From assembly GCF_025143825.1 (NCBI RefSeq), contig NZ_CP083563.1:1-64000 (forward strand): a stretch of 64,000 nt of DNA. Direction: 5' to 3'. Source of the DNA: Sulfitobacter sp. S223. GTDB taxonomy: Bacteria; Pseudomonadota; Alphaproteobacteria; Rhodobacterales; Rhodobacteraceae. This document shows, one piece after another, positions 45,768 to 54,722 of this stretch. Position numbers and translations under genes: made by a program. The notes below the pieces were generated by a model, which was not told the DNA's origin, did not search any database, and saw only the letters and a program-made list of their open reading frames with translations. How positions within the stretch are numbered: the first letter of the stretch is position 1; the number at the start of each line of letters is the position of its first letter.

Positions 45768-46930
45768 GTGTTCGTTTTCCTCTCGCAACCTCTTCTTGGG
45801 ATCAAGCAGAGCTGGATGCGCTACAGCGCGTCATCGCATCGGACCGCTACACCATGGGGGCAGAAGTTGCTGAGTTCGAGCGCCGTTTTGCTGCGCATTT
45901 CGGCACCAAATTTGCCGTGATGGTCAACTCGGGTTCTTCGGCCAATCTGCTTATGGCCGGGGCGCTGGCCTATACATCCAATCCCGACCTAAAGCTTTTG
46001 CCCGGTGACGAGATAATTGTGCCTGCCGTTTCCTGGAGCACGACATACTACCCGTTGCACCAATACGGGCTGAAAATGGTCTTTGTCGATATTGATCCAG
46101 AAACGCTCAATTATGATCTGGATGCTTTGGCCGATGCCATAACAGAGCGCACCCGTGCCTTGATGGTTGTGAACCTGTTGGGAAATCCAAACGATTTCGA
46201 TGCCATTTCCAAGCTCACCGAGGGGCGCGGGATTGTCATGATCGAGGACAACTGTGAATCTATGGGGGCTACGCTGGGCGGCAAACAGTGTGGCACCTTT
46301 GGTGTCATGGGCAGTTTTTCCACATTCTTCTCGCATCATATATCGACCATGGAAGGCGGCGTTATCGTCACCGACGACGAAGAGCTGTACCATGTAATGC
46401 TGAGCCTGCGCGCCCATGGTTGGACACGCAACCTGCCCAAGAAAAACCACGTTACCGGCGACAAGAGCGATGATCCTTTCGAGGAAAGCTTTCGCTTTGT
46501 GCTGCCCGGTTACAACCTGCGTCCGCTAGAGATGTCGGGGGCGCTGGGGCAGGAACAATTGCTCAAACTGGACGGATTGATCGAGGGGCGGCGCGCCAAC
46601 GGGACAGCCTTTGTCGAGGCCATGAAGGACCACCCCAAGTTCACGGTTCAGCGTGAAATAGGGAAAAGCAGCTGGTTCGGATTTAGCCTGATGTTACGCC
46701 CTGAATTAAGCGACAGCCGTGCGGATGTCGTGCGCGGGCTTGATGCTTTGGGGTTTGAATGCCGACCTATTGTGGCGGGCAATTTCGCGCGCAAGGAAAT
46801 CATGCAGCATTTCAATTTCGAGATACACGGTGATCTGGCAAACGCAGACTATCTGGACAAGCGCGGCCTGTTCGTTGGCAACCATCACTACCCGATTACC
46901 GAAGCGATCGAGCAACTCGCGAAGTTCTAG
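45764..46930 (+). CDS. ColD-like PLP-dependent 3-dehydratase of the DegT/DnrJ family
   Basis: The protein has 388 residues. Family phrases are DRYTMGAEVAEFERRFAAHF, VNSGSSANLLM, IVPAVSWSTTYYPLHQYG, MIEDNCESMGATLGG (cofactor Asp) and GYNLRPLEMSGALGQEQL. At the position where aminotransferases have the PLP-binding Lys, this reads FFSHHISTMEGG (His191-His192). A His there is the mark of the 3-dehydratases ColD and RfbH, which remove the C3 hydroxyl. With gmd before it, the best reading is GDP-4-keto-6-deoxymannose 3-dehydratase, giving a 3,6-dideoxy sugar such as colitose. The start overlaps the fcl stop. The substrate is inferred. Confidence 0.85.
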   Translation: MSVRFPLATSSWDQAELDALQRVIASDRYTMGAEVAEFERRFAAHFGTKFAVMVNSGSSANLLMAGALAYTSNPDLKLLPGDEIIVPAVSWSTTYYPLHQYGLKMVFVDIDPETLNYDLDALADAITERTRALMVVNLLGNPNDFDAISKLTEGRGIVMIEDNCESMGATLGGKQCGTFGVMGSFSTFFSHHISTMEGGVIVTDDEELYHVMLSLRAHGWTRNLPKKNHVTGDKSDDPFEESFRFVLPGYNLRPLEMSGALGQEQLLKLDGLIEGRRANGTAFVEAMKDHPKFTVQREIGKSSWFGFSLMLRPELSDSRADVVRGLDALGFECRPIVAGNFARKEIMQHFNFEIHGDLANADYLDKRGLFVGNHHYPITEAIEQLAKF

Positions 46931-46958
46931 CGGGCGCGCATTTCCGTGATCTAATGCG

Positions 46959-46983
46959 GCACGCAGGCATGATGTCTGCGTGC
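46959..46983. terminator. Hairpin after the GDP-deoxysugar operon
   Basis: GCACGCAG (46959-46966) and CTGCGTGC (46976-46983) flank a nine-base loop, 28 bases past the stop of the ColD-like gene. Position suits a terminator between that operon and the phage-like genes, but no T-run follows. Confidence 0.4.
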
Positions 46984-47081
46984 AGGCCATGTCTGTTGCA
47001 CGCAACGCACGCCCTGTAACGGCGGCATTAATCGATTTTCATCACAACTCGACATTGAAATTTCTATCAAAGGAACTTGCA

Positions 47082-48209
47082 ATGTCCGAGACTTCGCCCC
47101 GGCTGGAGCTGCCTTATATGCAGCCCGCTCAAGCCCAGAAACACGTCACGCACAATGAAGCTCTGCAGATGCTAGATACATTGGTGCAGATGGTTTTGCA
47201 GAGTATCGATGCCATCGATCCACCGGAGAATCCGTCGGCAGGTGCTTTGTATCATCTGGGCAGCGGGCCCACGGGGGTCTGGACGGGCCAAAGTGACAAG
47301 CTGGCTGTCTGGGGCAATGGCGCGTGGCGGTTTTTCACGCCGCACGAAGGATGGCGCGCATGGAACCTCGAAACGCAGCGGAGCTATCTTTACCAGGGGG
47401 GGATTTGGCAATTCGAACAGACCCGGTTTGATGGTCTGGAGGGGGTCGGCATCGGCACCGGTGCGGATGGGGTGAACCGTCTGGCGGTGGCCTCTGATGC
47501 GACGTTGCTGACCCATGCCTCTGGTGGCGGGCATCAGCTTAAGCTGAACAAGGCTACGGTGGGCGATACGGCGTCGCTGCTGTTTCAGACCGGCTATGAC
47601 GGGCGTGCAGAGATGGGGCTGGCCGGTGAGGACGCCTTTTCGGTGAAGATGCGCGCGGCAGAGGGAAGCTGGACACAGGCCCTGCGGATGGACCCGGTAG
47701 AGCAATCAGTGAGTCTGGCCACAGGTGGTGGGGTCCAGGCGCGCCTCACGCAGGAAGGGCTAGCTGTTGATATGGCGCCCGGCGGCGTGTCCGACTGGCG
47801 GCAGGTGTATGACCGCAGCAACGTCACAGGCACGGTGGCCCAGGTCGCCGGAGAGGTCACGGGTGCGTTGTTCGAGAGCGGCGAGAATGCCAGCGGGCAA
47901 TACGTTAAATTTGCTGATGGCACACTGATCTGCCACCGGTCTGTCATCATAGATGTATCAATTGGCTTTCCACAGGATTTTGCGTATCCGGCCAGCTTTA
48001 TATCGCCTCCCGCTACGTCGTTTGCTGCCAACAGCGAGGAATTATCCGCTATTGGCGGGTCAGGCGACCGGACACGGGGATATTTCGCAACTGTTTTCGG
48101 CGGCGGCTTGTCGGGTTGGTCGGCGCGGTTGCAGCAAGGCCCGTCCAATACGCCGGGCACAATATCAGACTTTGGCGTTCATCTGACAGCAATCGGTCGC
48201 TGGTTCTAA
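47082..48209 (+). CDS. DUF2793-type phage structural protein
   Basis: The protein has 375 residues. SPRLELPYMQPAQAQKHVTHNEALQMLD is the strongly conserved N-terminus of the DUF2793 family, found in prophages and related elements of Rhodobacteraceae. GALYHLGSGPTGVWTGQSDKL, GAWRFFTPHEGW and a C-terminal tail-fibre-like part (NASGQYVKFADGTLICHRSV, GWSARLQQG) fit a receptor-binding or tail-associated protein. The ATG at 47082 has AAAGGA 7 bases upstream. There are no capsid, portal, terminase or integrase genes nearby. It lies between nucleotide-sugar and glycosyltransferase genes, so it is a captured remnant or has been recruited to the surface-glycan system. Confidence 0.85.
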   Translation: MSETSPRLELPYMQPAQAQKHVTHNEALQMLDTLVQMVLQSIDAIDPPENPSAGALYHLGSGPTGVWTGQSDKLAVWGNGAWRFFTPHEGWRAWNLETQRSYLYQGGIWQFEQTRFDGLEGVGIGTGADGVNRLAVASDATLLTHASGGGHQLKLNKATVGDTASLLFQTGYDGRAEMGLAGEDAFSVKMRAAEGSWTQALRMDPVEQSVSLATGGGVQARLTQEGLAVDMAPGGVSDWRQVYDRSNVTGTVAQVAGEVTGALFESGENASGQYVKFADGTLICHRSVIIDVSIGFPQDFAYPASFISPPATSFAANSEELSAIGGSGDRTRGYFATVFGGGLSGWSARLQQGPSNTPGTISDFGVHLTAIGRWF

Positions 48210-48220
48210 TGGAGACTGAT

Positions 48221-48526
48221 ATGTACATTGCCCTTTCTCCGGTGCGCAGTGATATCGCGCGCACCTTGATCCGCCGTGGCGATACATTGATCGTCAACGG
48301 TGAGCCGTTTGATTTCACCGCCCTGCAAGAGGGGGATATCCTGCCCCTTGATGCAGTTGAGGGTAACTGGCTTGGGTCCGCTATCGAGCGGAGAGGGGGC
48401 GATCTTCATTTGACGGTCATTCTGCCGCATGGCGTGAATGCGCCCGCCGAGACGCTTTTTCCCGCCCCGCTGCATCTGACCGAAGACGGACCCGTAGATT
48501 TGCCCCCATACGGAGATCAAACATGA
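48221..48526 (+). CDS. Small hypothetical protein of the phage-like cassette
   Basis: The protein has 101 residues and no known motif. MYIALSPVRSDIARTLIRRG-like N-terminus, then GEPFDFTALQEGDILPLDAV and HLTVILPHGVNAPAETLFPAPL, indicate a compact beta-rich soluble protein. GGAG lies 6 bases before the ATG at 48221, and the gene overlaps the next by 4 bases (ATGA). Small genes of this kind accompany DUF2793 genes in Rhodobacteraceae prophages, as far as I recall. Role unknown. Confidence 0.7.
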   Translation: MYIALSPVRSDIARTLIRRGDTLIVNGEPFDFTALQEGDILPLDAVEGNWLGSAIERRGGDLHLTVILPHGVNAPAETLFPAPLHLTEDGPVDLPPYGDQT

Positions 48527-48852
48527 GCAATATTGATATGTCCATGCTGTCCACAGCGCAGGCGCGGGCAGATGCCGCGCGACAGACCCGCGAAGAGCAG
48601 CTCAAGGCGCTGTGCTGCGCGCGTATCATTGCGGTGGCGGACCGGTTTGCCCAAGCCAACATGACAGCAGCGGCGGCTGTGGGAAAACTGGACAGCGAAG
48701 AGATGGCTGCATACGGGGCGTTCCTTGATTGGGTCGAGGCCATGCGTGCCGCTTGCCGACCTGCTGCGGGACCAGTCGGGTCTGACTGTGACGATGCGGA
48801 TTTTTGGCCTTCCCTACCTGCGGTCGCCGCAGAATTTATACGCCGGTTCTGA
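48523..48852 (+). CDS. Small hypothetical protein of the phage-like cassette
   Basis: The protein has 109 residues, mostly helical and acidic: AQARADAARQTREEQLKALC, then AVGKLDSEEMAAYGAFLDWV. The C-terminus is richer in Pro and Cys. It has no signal or membrane segment. The ATG overlaps the previous stop, so it is made together with the two genes before it. It resembles a tail-assembly accessory in size and place, which is inference. The glycosyltransferase gene that follows starts about 116 bases later. Confidence 0.65.
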   Translation: MSNIDMSMLSTAQARADAARQTREEQLKALCCARIIAVADRFAQANMTAAAAVGKLDSEEMAAYGAFLDWVEAMRAACRPAAGPVGSDCDDADFWPSLPAVAAEFIRRF

Positions 48853-48968
48853 CCCTGTACTGCGGCTGTCGGGTTGCGGTGCGCAAATGCTTTGTGCATT
48901 GCAATATAGTGCCTGCGCCCATAAATTATGCGCGATCAGCACATATTTTTCACGATAGAAGTACAGTT

Positions 48969-51614
48969 ATGTCCTTGGATGACCTTCCGAAAAATTTTGA
49001 TGCTGACAGCTACCTTCTTGCCTATCCCGATGTGGCCCTCAGCGGGCTTGATCCGCAGACACATTATCTGAAATACGGCGCCCGTCTGGGGCGTGCGCCA
49101 AATCCGGGTGCGGCCCGGATCGCGGCGCCTGTGCCGGGGACATATGACACGGACCCGGCGATTTTGGATGTGCGTTATGCACAAGGCATCGTGCCGCCTT
49201 CTGAGCCGATCCGCCACTCCGAGCTGGTGACGATCCTGATGCCCAGCCACAACAACGAGCAGTGGCTGACCCGCGCGCTTCACGCGGCGCTTTCCCAGCA
49301 GGGGGTCGCGGTTGAGGTCGTTCTGATAGATGACGGATCGACAGACGGCTCTGTCAGGGTTGCGCACCAGATTGCCCGGACGGCACCCAATCTGAAGGTG
49401 ATATCGCTGTTGCGGAATTTCGGGTGTTACTATGCGCGAAATGTCGGCCTGATGAACTCTAGCGGAGCTTATGTCACCATTCTGGATACGGATGACATCA
49501 TGCCCCCCGACCGGATCGCGCGACAGCTTGATGCGCTGAAAGCGGCCAAAGGCGTGGTGGCATGCCGGTGCCAGCAACGGCGCTGGACCCCTGACTATAC
49601 CGCGCCGGTCAGTGCGCTTAAATATGGCGAGAACAGCCTGCTGTGGCGGCGCGATGTGCTGAACCGGCTGGGGGCATATGACACGGTACGTTTCAGTGGG
49701 GATGGCGAATTCCGGTTCCGGCTTGAAAAGACCTATGGCGTCAGCGCGGTTCTGAAGATGCCTGACGAGATCTATTTTACCCGAACACTGGAAAATTCGC
49801 TGACCACAAGCAGAACAAGCCGCGTTTTCACTCTTGAGGAGGGGCAACTTGCGGTGACCATGTCGCCCTCCAGAAGCAACTATCGTGAAGCGTTTACCGC
49901 TTGGCACGCCGGCGCAGGCAAGTTGAAAGTCACATTCCCGCAATACACGCGTCCCTTTGCATTGGGGTCAAAAGAGCAGAACGCCTCTCCGTCGCTGGGA
50001 GAGTTGCGCATTGGTGTGCTGGACAGCCACGCGTCCCGACGCGAGGACCTTGCCCAGATGCTGCCAAGCATTCTGCCACAGCTCAACGAGCTGCGCCTCT
50101 ACCTGAACGACTATGATGCAGTTCCCGATTTCGCTCAGGACTCTAAGATCCGTGCCGTGTTGGGCCGCGATGCGCGCGGCGATTTGGGAGACACCGGCAG
50201 GTTCTATGATTTCCCTGACCAAGATGCCTATGTTTTCACGCTGGAAGACAGCCTGCGCTATCCGGCAGATTATGCGGCGCGCATGATCTATCACATCGAA
50301 ATGCTTGGCCGTGCCAGTGTTGTAGGTTTGCGGGGCGATATTTTTCCTGTCGGCCCTCTGACTGCGCAAACCCAAGGCAAAATCCGCGCCTTCAAAGATG
50401 AACCCCTGGGGCAGTTTGTAGATGTGCTGGGCATGGGAACGGCGGCTTGGCATAGTTCAGCGTTGAAACCTGCTTTGGAGGATTTCGCGTCCGAAGGCCA
50501 AAGCCGTTTGTGGTTTGCTGCGGCTGCCGCACGCAAAGACGTCCCGCTTTTTATCATGCCTGCCGATACCGGTTGGGTGCGCGAAGGGGATGACCAGAAC
50601 GCGCAGCTGCGAGGGCAGGGGTACGACATTGAAACGTATAACTCTGCGATAGCACCCGTGCTGGATAACGGCCGGGTCAGACGGCAGGCGCTGGCGCATC
50701 TGGGCCGCTGCTATGACGGGGATACGCTTAAGGCGGCGCGCCTTGTGATCCCGAGGAACATGCAGCGCGAGGCGGGCGATCTGATTAACACCCGCCGTTC
50801 CATAACCCATCTTGATGCACCATTAGACATGCGGGGTGTTTCCCATTCCGCAGCGGTACATTTTCATATCGTTGTTACTGGCCGGAACTGTCAGGATTAC
50901 CTGACGGGGTGCTTGCGTTCTGTCGCACAGCAGTTGCCGGGGGACTATACATTCGATGTCACGATGATTGATGACGGCTCTGACGACGGCACCTATGAGG
51001 ATCTGGCCCGCACCGCCATTCTGCCGCAGGCCCGTTTGATCCGTGTGGCCAAAAACACCGGCGCCGCCCATGCCTGGCACACTGCCATCACGATGCATGA
51101 AGACCCCCATGCTGTTGTTGTTCTATTGAATATGGATGACGCATTGGAGCCGTATGCGCTGCGCACGGTTGCGCGCTGTTATCGCGACACGCCCGCCTGT
51201 CACATGGCCATCGGGAACTGGCGCGATCACGAAGGCGAAAAAAATGCCGGCGGGTTCTATCCCGCAGCTGCGATCGACGACCAACGTACACGCGCGCTTG
51301 ATGTGCTTCATACGGGCTATCTGCGCAGCTTCCGGCGGCAGTTTTACGATACTCTTGAGGTGTCTGATCTGCTGGATGGGCAGGATGACTGGCTTGACTG
51401 TGGTGCGGATGCTGCCCTGATGTATGCGCTGATCGATAAATGCAGGTCGGATGAGGTGGTCTTTATCGACGAGCCCATGCATCGCCATGCCTGTGACCAC
51501 GAAGCACAAACAGTGTCACGCTTCGGAAAAGAACACCTAGAAGAGCGCTTGAACTGGGTAAGGGAAAAATCTCCCAAGCCCCGCTCGCAGCGCATGAGGA
51601 CATTTAGTGAGTAA
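48969..51614 (+). CDS. Double GT2 glycosyltransferase with an N-terminal YPDV module
   Basis: The protein has 881 residues. Residues 8-45 are a YPDV module (DADSYLLAYPDVALSGLDP). The first GT2 domain starts near residue 80: VTILMPSHNNEQWLTRALHA, VVLIDDGSTDGSVRVA and VTILDTDDIMPPDRIAR. A region of about 300 residues follows that I do not recognise. The second GT2 domain starts near 635: VHFHIVVTGRNCQDYLTGCL, VTMIDDGSDDGTYEDL and VVLLNMDDALEPYALRTV. Both domains keep their acidic motifs, so it could make two linkages, as chain-building enzymes do. ATG at 48969 is preferred as it begins just before the module. The stop overlaps the next gene by 8 bases. Confidence 0.85.
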   Translation: MSLDDLPKNFDADSYLLAYPDVALSGLDPQTHYLKYGARLGRAPNPGAARIAAPVPGTYDTDPAILDVRYAQGIVPPSEPIRHSELVTILMPSHNNEQWLTRALHAALSQQGVAVEVVLIDDGSTDGSVRVAHQIARTAPNLKVISLLRNFGCYYARNVGLMNSSGAYVTILDTDDIMPPDRIARQLDALKAAKGVVACRCQQRRWTPDYTAPVSALKYGENSLLWRRDVLNRLGAYDTVRFSGDGEFRFRLEKTYGVSAVLKMPDEIYFTRTLENSLTTSRTSRVFTLEEGQLAVTMSPSRSNYREAFTAWHAGAGKLKVTFPQYTRPFALGSKEQNASPSLGELRIGVLDSHASRREDLAQMLPSILPQLNELRLYLNDYDAVPDFAQDSKIRAVLGRDARGDLGDTGRFYDFPDQDAYVFTLEDSLRYPADYAARMIYHIEMLGRASVVGLRGDIFPVGPLTAQTQGKIRAFKDEPLGQFVDVLGMGTAAWHSSALKPALEDFASEGQSRLWFAAAAARKDVPLFIMPADTGWVREGDDQNAQLRGQGYDIETYNSAIAPVLDNGRVRRQALAHLGRCYDGDTLKAARLVIPRNMQREAGDLINTRRSITHLDAPLDMRGVSHSAAVHFHIVVTGRNCQDYLTGCLRSVAQQLPGDYTFDVTMIDDGSDDGTYEDLARTAILPQARLIRVAKNTGAAHAWHTAITMHEDPHAVVVLLNMDDALEPYALRTVARCYRDTPACHMAIGNWRDHEGEKNAGGFYPAAAIDDQRTRALDVLHTGYLRSFRRQFYDTLEVSDLLDGQDDWLDCGADAALMYALIDKCRSDEVVFIDEPMHRHACDHEAQTVSRFGKEHLEERLNWVREKSPKPRSQRMRTFSE

Positions 51615-53454
51615 CAACGGCCAAGTTCCAAAGCTTTCAGCTCTGCGGAGTATTCCAGATCTGGTAGACATCGGCAAAACAGCACAGGCCTCTCAAAGCT
51701 CGGTGTCGCGCTGGTCACACAAAGAGGATGCGCAAAACGCCGTGATCGGGGTGGACCGTGATTTCGCCTTTCACACGGATATCGAACAAGCTCCCTGGTG
51801 GTCGCTGGCTTTCGATGCCCTGCAGGATCTTCAGTATATCGTACTGGAAAACCGGCGCACGCCGCGGTTTCGCCATTGGGCAGAGCATCTGACGGTAGAG
51901 GTGCAGACCCCTGAAGGCACGCAGACAGTCTATAACGCCATGCAGGATTTCGGGATCGAAAAAGAGGATAACGCACTGGTCATCCCGCTGGCAGAGTATG
52001 GCGCGGTGCGCACGATCACCATCACGGCCCATACCGGTGGAGGGCCTTTGCATCTGTCGCGCATCAGGGTCTTTGCCAAGGCCGGAGATTTACCGGCAGA
52101 TGCCTTGCAGAGCACGCCGCCCCTGATCATTGCAAATCGTGCGGACGGGTTCGGAGAGCGGCTGAAGGCGGTTCTGAATGCCATGGTGATTGCGGATAAG
52201 CTGCCCGGAAAGTTCCGGTTCGGCTGGCGGCCAATGACGCAGAGTATTGCCGTGTGGCATGACGTCCTGCCTGCCGAGCAGACGTTCAGCACAGCGTTTC
52301 TGGACCGGTTCTTCTTGTCCAACAAAGAGATTATCGCGCTGGCTCCTGCCAAGCTAACGGATGCCGTGACCCGGATGCCTACGCACGCGGACCAGAGCTA
52401 TCTCGTCACGCAGGCACGGCTGGAAACCCAATGCCGCAGCTTGGTGGATGACACCACCGGAGCCGCTTTCAAGGATTGTTTCGAGCGCATCGAATTCATT
52501 CCCCATCTGGAGCGCGCGCGCAAATGCGCGCATGAAGTGGACCTGTCAGGGGCCGCAGGCAGTGCCGCGCTTCACCTGAGGGCGGGGGACCTGATTTTCG
52601 GACGCTACCGAAAGATGGGCCGCTATCACCGTAAGGCCTGTGCCTTTTCGATCGCTGAACAAATTGCGGCTGATATGCAGGCGAAGGGCCGCCCGCTTGT
52701 GCTATTTGGGCAAGACAATGATTTCATCGCCTATCTGGCCGAGCGCTACGGGGCTATTTCTGCGACCTCCTTTGCACAAGAACAGGATTTCGATGGGGCA
52801 CAGCAGGCTCTGTTCGACATCTGTCTCATGGCGCGATGCGACGAGATCATCTGTGGCTCAAGCGGTTTTGCGACACTTTCCTGCTGGATCGGGGGGGTGA
52901 AATCAAAAAGCCCCTATCGGTACTATAAGGCGGATAAAACGCTCGCGTTGTTAGAAAGCGCAGGGGCTGACGGTGTGGCTGTTGATCCGCGCATTTCCGA
53001 CCTGCAAAGATCCTTTGCCATCTGGCTGGCTTTTATCCAGTCGGGCCGGTCGATCGCCGACACACCTGAGTATAGCCAGTTGCTTGACCGCGCCATCGCG
53101 CTTGACCCACAAAACGAGTACTTCAAAATCGTCAAAGCATGCAGCCTGATCCACGCGGAACAGCCCGCACAGGCCGATGAGGTTTTGCTGTCTTGTATCC
53201 GCCCCGAGGCCGCACATGCTGAAACTCTGGGCATTCTGACAGGCGTTCATCCCGATGGCACATCGCAGATCGAAGAATTGCTGCCGTATCTTGAACACGC
53301 GGCTGATGCAGGCCACCCCGCAGCGGCTTTATCTGTCGCCGTGTGCAAGAAGGCTTTGGGCAGACCAGAGGAAGCGGCAGCTTTCAAGGCGATCTACCGC
53401 GCGCGCATGGGGAATATAACAAGCCCACTGGAGGCGTATCTGGACGCTGTGTAA
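51607..53454 (+). CDS. Fucosyltransferase-like protein with N-terminal discoidin-like domain
   Basis: The protein has 615 residues. Residues 10-160 look like an F5/8 type C (discoidin) domain: SQSSVSRWS, FHTDIEQAPWWSLAFDALQDLQYI-type phrases, and LHLSRIRVFA. Then IIANRADGFGERLKAVLNAM and a later AALHLRAGDLIFGRYRK appear. The His-x-Arg-x-Gly-Asp motif is reminiscent of GT11 and NodZ-type fucosyltransferases, and PLVLFGQDNDFIAYLAERYG and IICGSSGFATLSCWIG complete a GT-B donor site. A Sel1/TPR-like tail ends the chain. GDP-fucose or GDP-colitose from the operon at 43.7-46.9 kb would be the fitting donor. The GTG start lies inside the upstream gene. Similarity is by motif only. Confidence 0.65.
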   Translation: MSNNGQVPKLSALRSIPDLVDIGKTAQASQSSVSRWSHKEDAQNAVIGVDRDFAFHTDIEQAPWWSLAFDALQDLQYIVLENRRTPRFRHWAEHLTVEVQTPEGTQTVYNAMQDFGIEKEDNALVIPLAEYGAVRTITITAHTGGGPLHLSRIRVFAKAGDLPADALQSTPPLIIANRADGFGERLKAVLNAMVIADKLPGKFRFGWRPMTQSIAVWHDVLPAEQTFSTAFLDRFFLSNKEIIALAPAKLTDAVTRMPTHADQSYLVTQARLETQCRSLVDDTTGAAFKDCFERIEFIPHLERARKCAHEVDLSGAAGSAALHLRAGDLIFGRYRKMGRYHRKACAFSIAEQIAADMQAKGRPLVLFGQDNDFIAYLAERYGAISATSFAQEQDFDGAQQALFDICLMARCDEIICGSSGFATLSCWIGGVKSKSPYRYYKADKTLALLESAGADGVAVDPRISDLQRSFAIWLAFIQSGRSIADTPEYSQLLDRAIALDPQNEYFKIVKACSLIHAEQPAQADEVLLSCIRPEAAHAETLGILTGVHPDGTSQIEELLPYLEHAADAGHPAAALSVAVCKKALGRPEEAAAFKAIYRARMGNITSPLEAYLDAV

Positions 53455-53520
53455 ACTGCATCTGCCGCCCCGCCGATCTGCCCGCCTGTCCAGACCCGTT
53501 GTTGAAATGAGATCCCACTG

Positions 53521-54639
53521 ATGTTCAGTAGCCTGCCGCGCAAGATCGTTATGGCGATCCGCTTTATCTTTCCCTCAGCGCGAGAGCGTGACTATGAACG
53601 TGTTATCGCGCGGGCGGGTGTGTTCGACACGGCCTTTTATCTGCGCGCACACGCCGGCGTTCACCGGCTTTTCAAGCGTAATCCCCTGCGCCATTACATC
53701 CAGCACGGCGAGGCCGCAGGATTTAGCCCGAACGGGCGGTTTTCGCCCCGTGCCTATCTGTTCCACAATCCTGATCTGGATCCGGCCACGACCCGTCCGT
53801 TGCTTCACTATGTGCAAACCGGACAACATGAGGCGCGCACTGTCTGGCTTGATCCAAAAGACAGTTCTGTCCCCGATATGCCCGCCGCCCCCTGCGCAGT
53901 AGAGGCGCCCGCGCGTGTCGCGGTCGTGCTGCATCTCTATTATCTGGAGATGTGGGATGAATTTGCATCCCTGTTAGAGGCACAGACCTTTGAATTCGAT
54001 CTCTGGGTCACGCTCAGCCGGGATGCCGAGGATGGCGTCCGGGCCAAGGCCCTGCGCGATATGATCACGTCGCGGTTCGCGCGCGCGCAGGTCCATATCC
54101 TGCCCAATCACGGCCGCGATATTTTCCCCTTTGTCTGGCTGGTGAGCAGTGGTGTGCTTGCGCCCTATTCGGCCGTCTGCAAGCTGCACAGCAAAAAATC
54201 CCCGCACCTGAGCGACGGGGACGCGTGGCGTCAGAACCTGACAGAGGGTATTCTGGGCGAGCCCGAACAAACCCGGCGCAGGCTCGAGACGTTTATCACC
54301 ACGCCAGGGGCGGGCTTCTGGGTGGCCGAGGGCCAGCACTATGAGGGCGATATCCATTGGGGGGTGAACCACGCGCGCGCAACTGCGCTTATGGCGCGAC
54401 GTGGTTTGTCTTTGCCTGATGCGGAACTGTCCTTTCCCGCGGGGTCGATCTATTGGATCGGGCAGGCGATGATTGCGCAGATCGCCGCCCTTGATCTGGA
54501 TGCTGCGGATTTCGAACCAGAGCAGGCGCTGGTGGATGGCACGACCGCCCATGCGTTGGAACGGTTGTTCGGCAGTCTGGCACAGCTGGCCGGGCAGGAT
54601 ATTCTTACACCTGCCCAGTTGGACCCCCCCGCCCCCTAG
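53521..54639 (+). CDS. RgpF-like (rhamnan synthesis protein F) glycosyltransferase-associated protein
   Basis: The protein has 372 residues. Two degenerate YPDV modules lie at 30-110 (VFDTAFYLRAHAGVHRLF, then AYLFHNPDLDPATTRPLLHYV). From about residue 140 the sequence matches the RgpF pattern: VAVVLHLYYLEMWDEFASLL, WVTLSRDAEDGV, HILPNHGRDIFPFVWLVSSG, VCKLHSKKSPH and GSIYWIGQAMI. RgpF proteins act in rhamnose-glucose polymer synthesis. The rml operon 4 kb away makes dTDP-rhamnose, so rhamnose transfer is plausible. ATG at 53521 follows a 66-base gap from the fucosyltransferase-like gene. Confidence 0.82.
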   Translation: MFSSLPRKIVMAIRFIFPSARERDYERVIARAGVFDTAFYLRAHAGVHRLFKRNPLRHYIQHGEAAGFSPNGRFSPRAYLFHNPDLDPATTRPLLHYVQTGQHEARTVWLDPKDSSVPDMPAAPCAVEAPARVAVVLHLYYLEMWDEFASLLEAQTFEFDLWVTLSRDAEDGVRAKALRDMITSRFARAQVHILPNHGRDIFPFVWLVSSGVLAPYSAVCKLHSKKSPHLSDGDAWRQNLTEGILGEPEQTRRRLETFITTPGAGFWVAEGQHYEGDIHWGVNHARATALMARRGLSLPDAELSFPAGSIYWIGQAMIAQIAALDLDAADFEPEQALVDGTTAHALERLFGSLAQLAGQDILTPAQLDPPAP

Positions 54640-54722
54640 CAATACACACTGGTTATTTCGGCACTAATCAAACATACGCTAATCTTCCCAACTTACGCGA
54701 TTGCCGGTACAGGTACTTTCCC

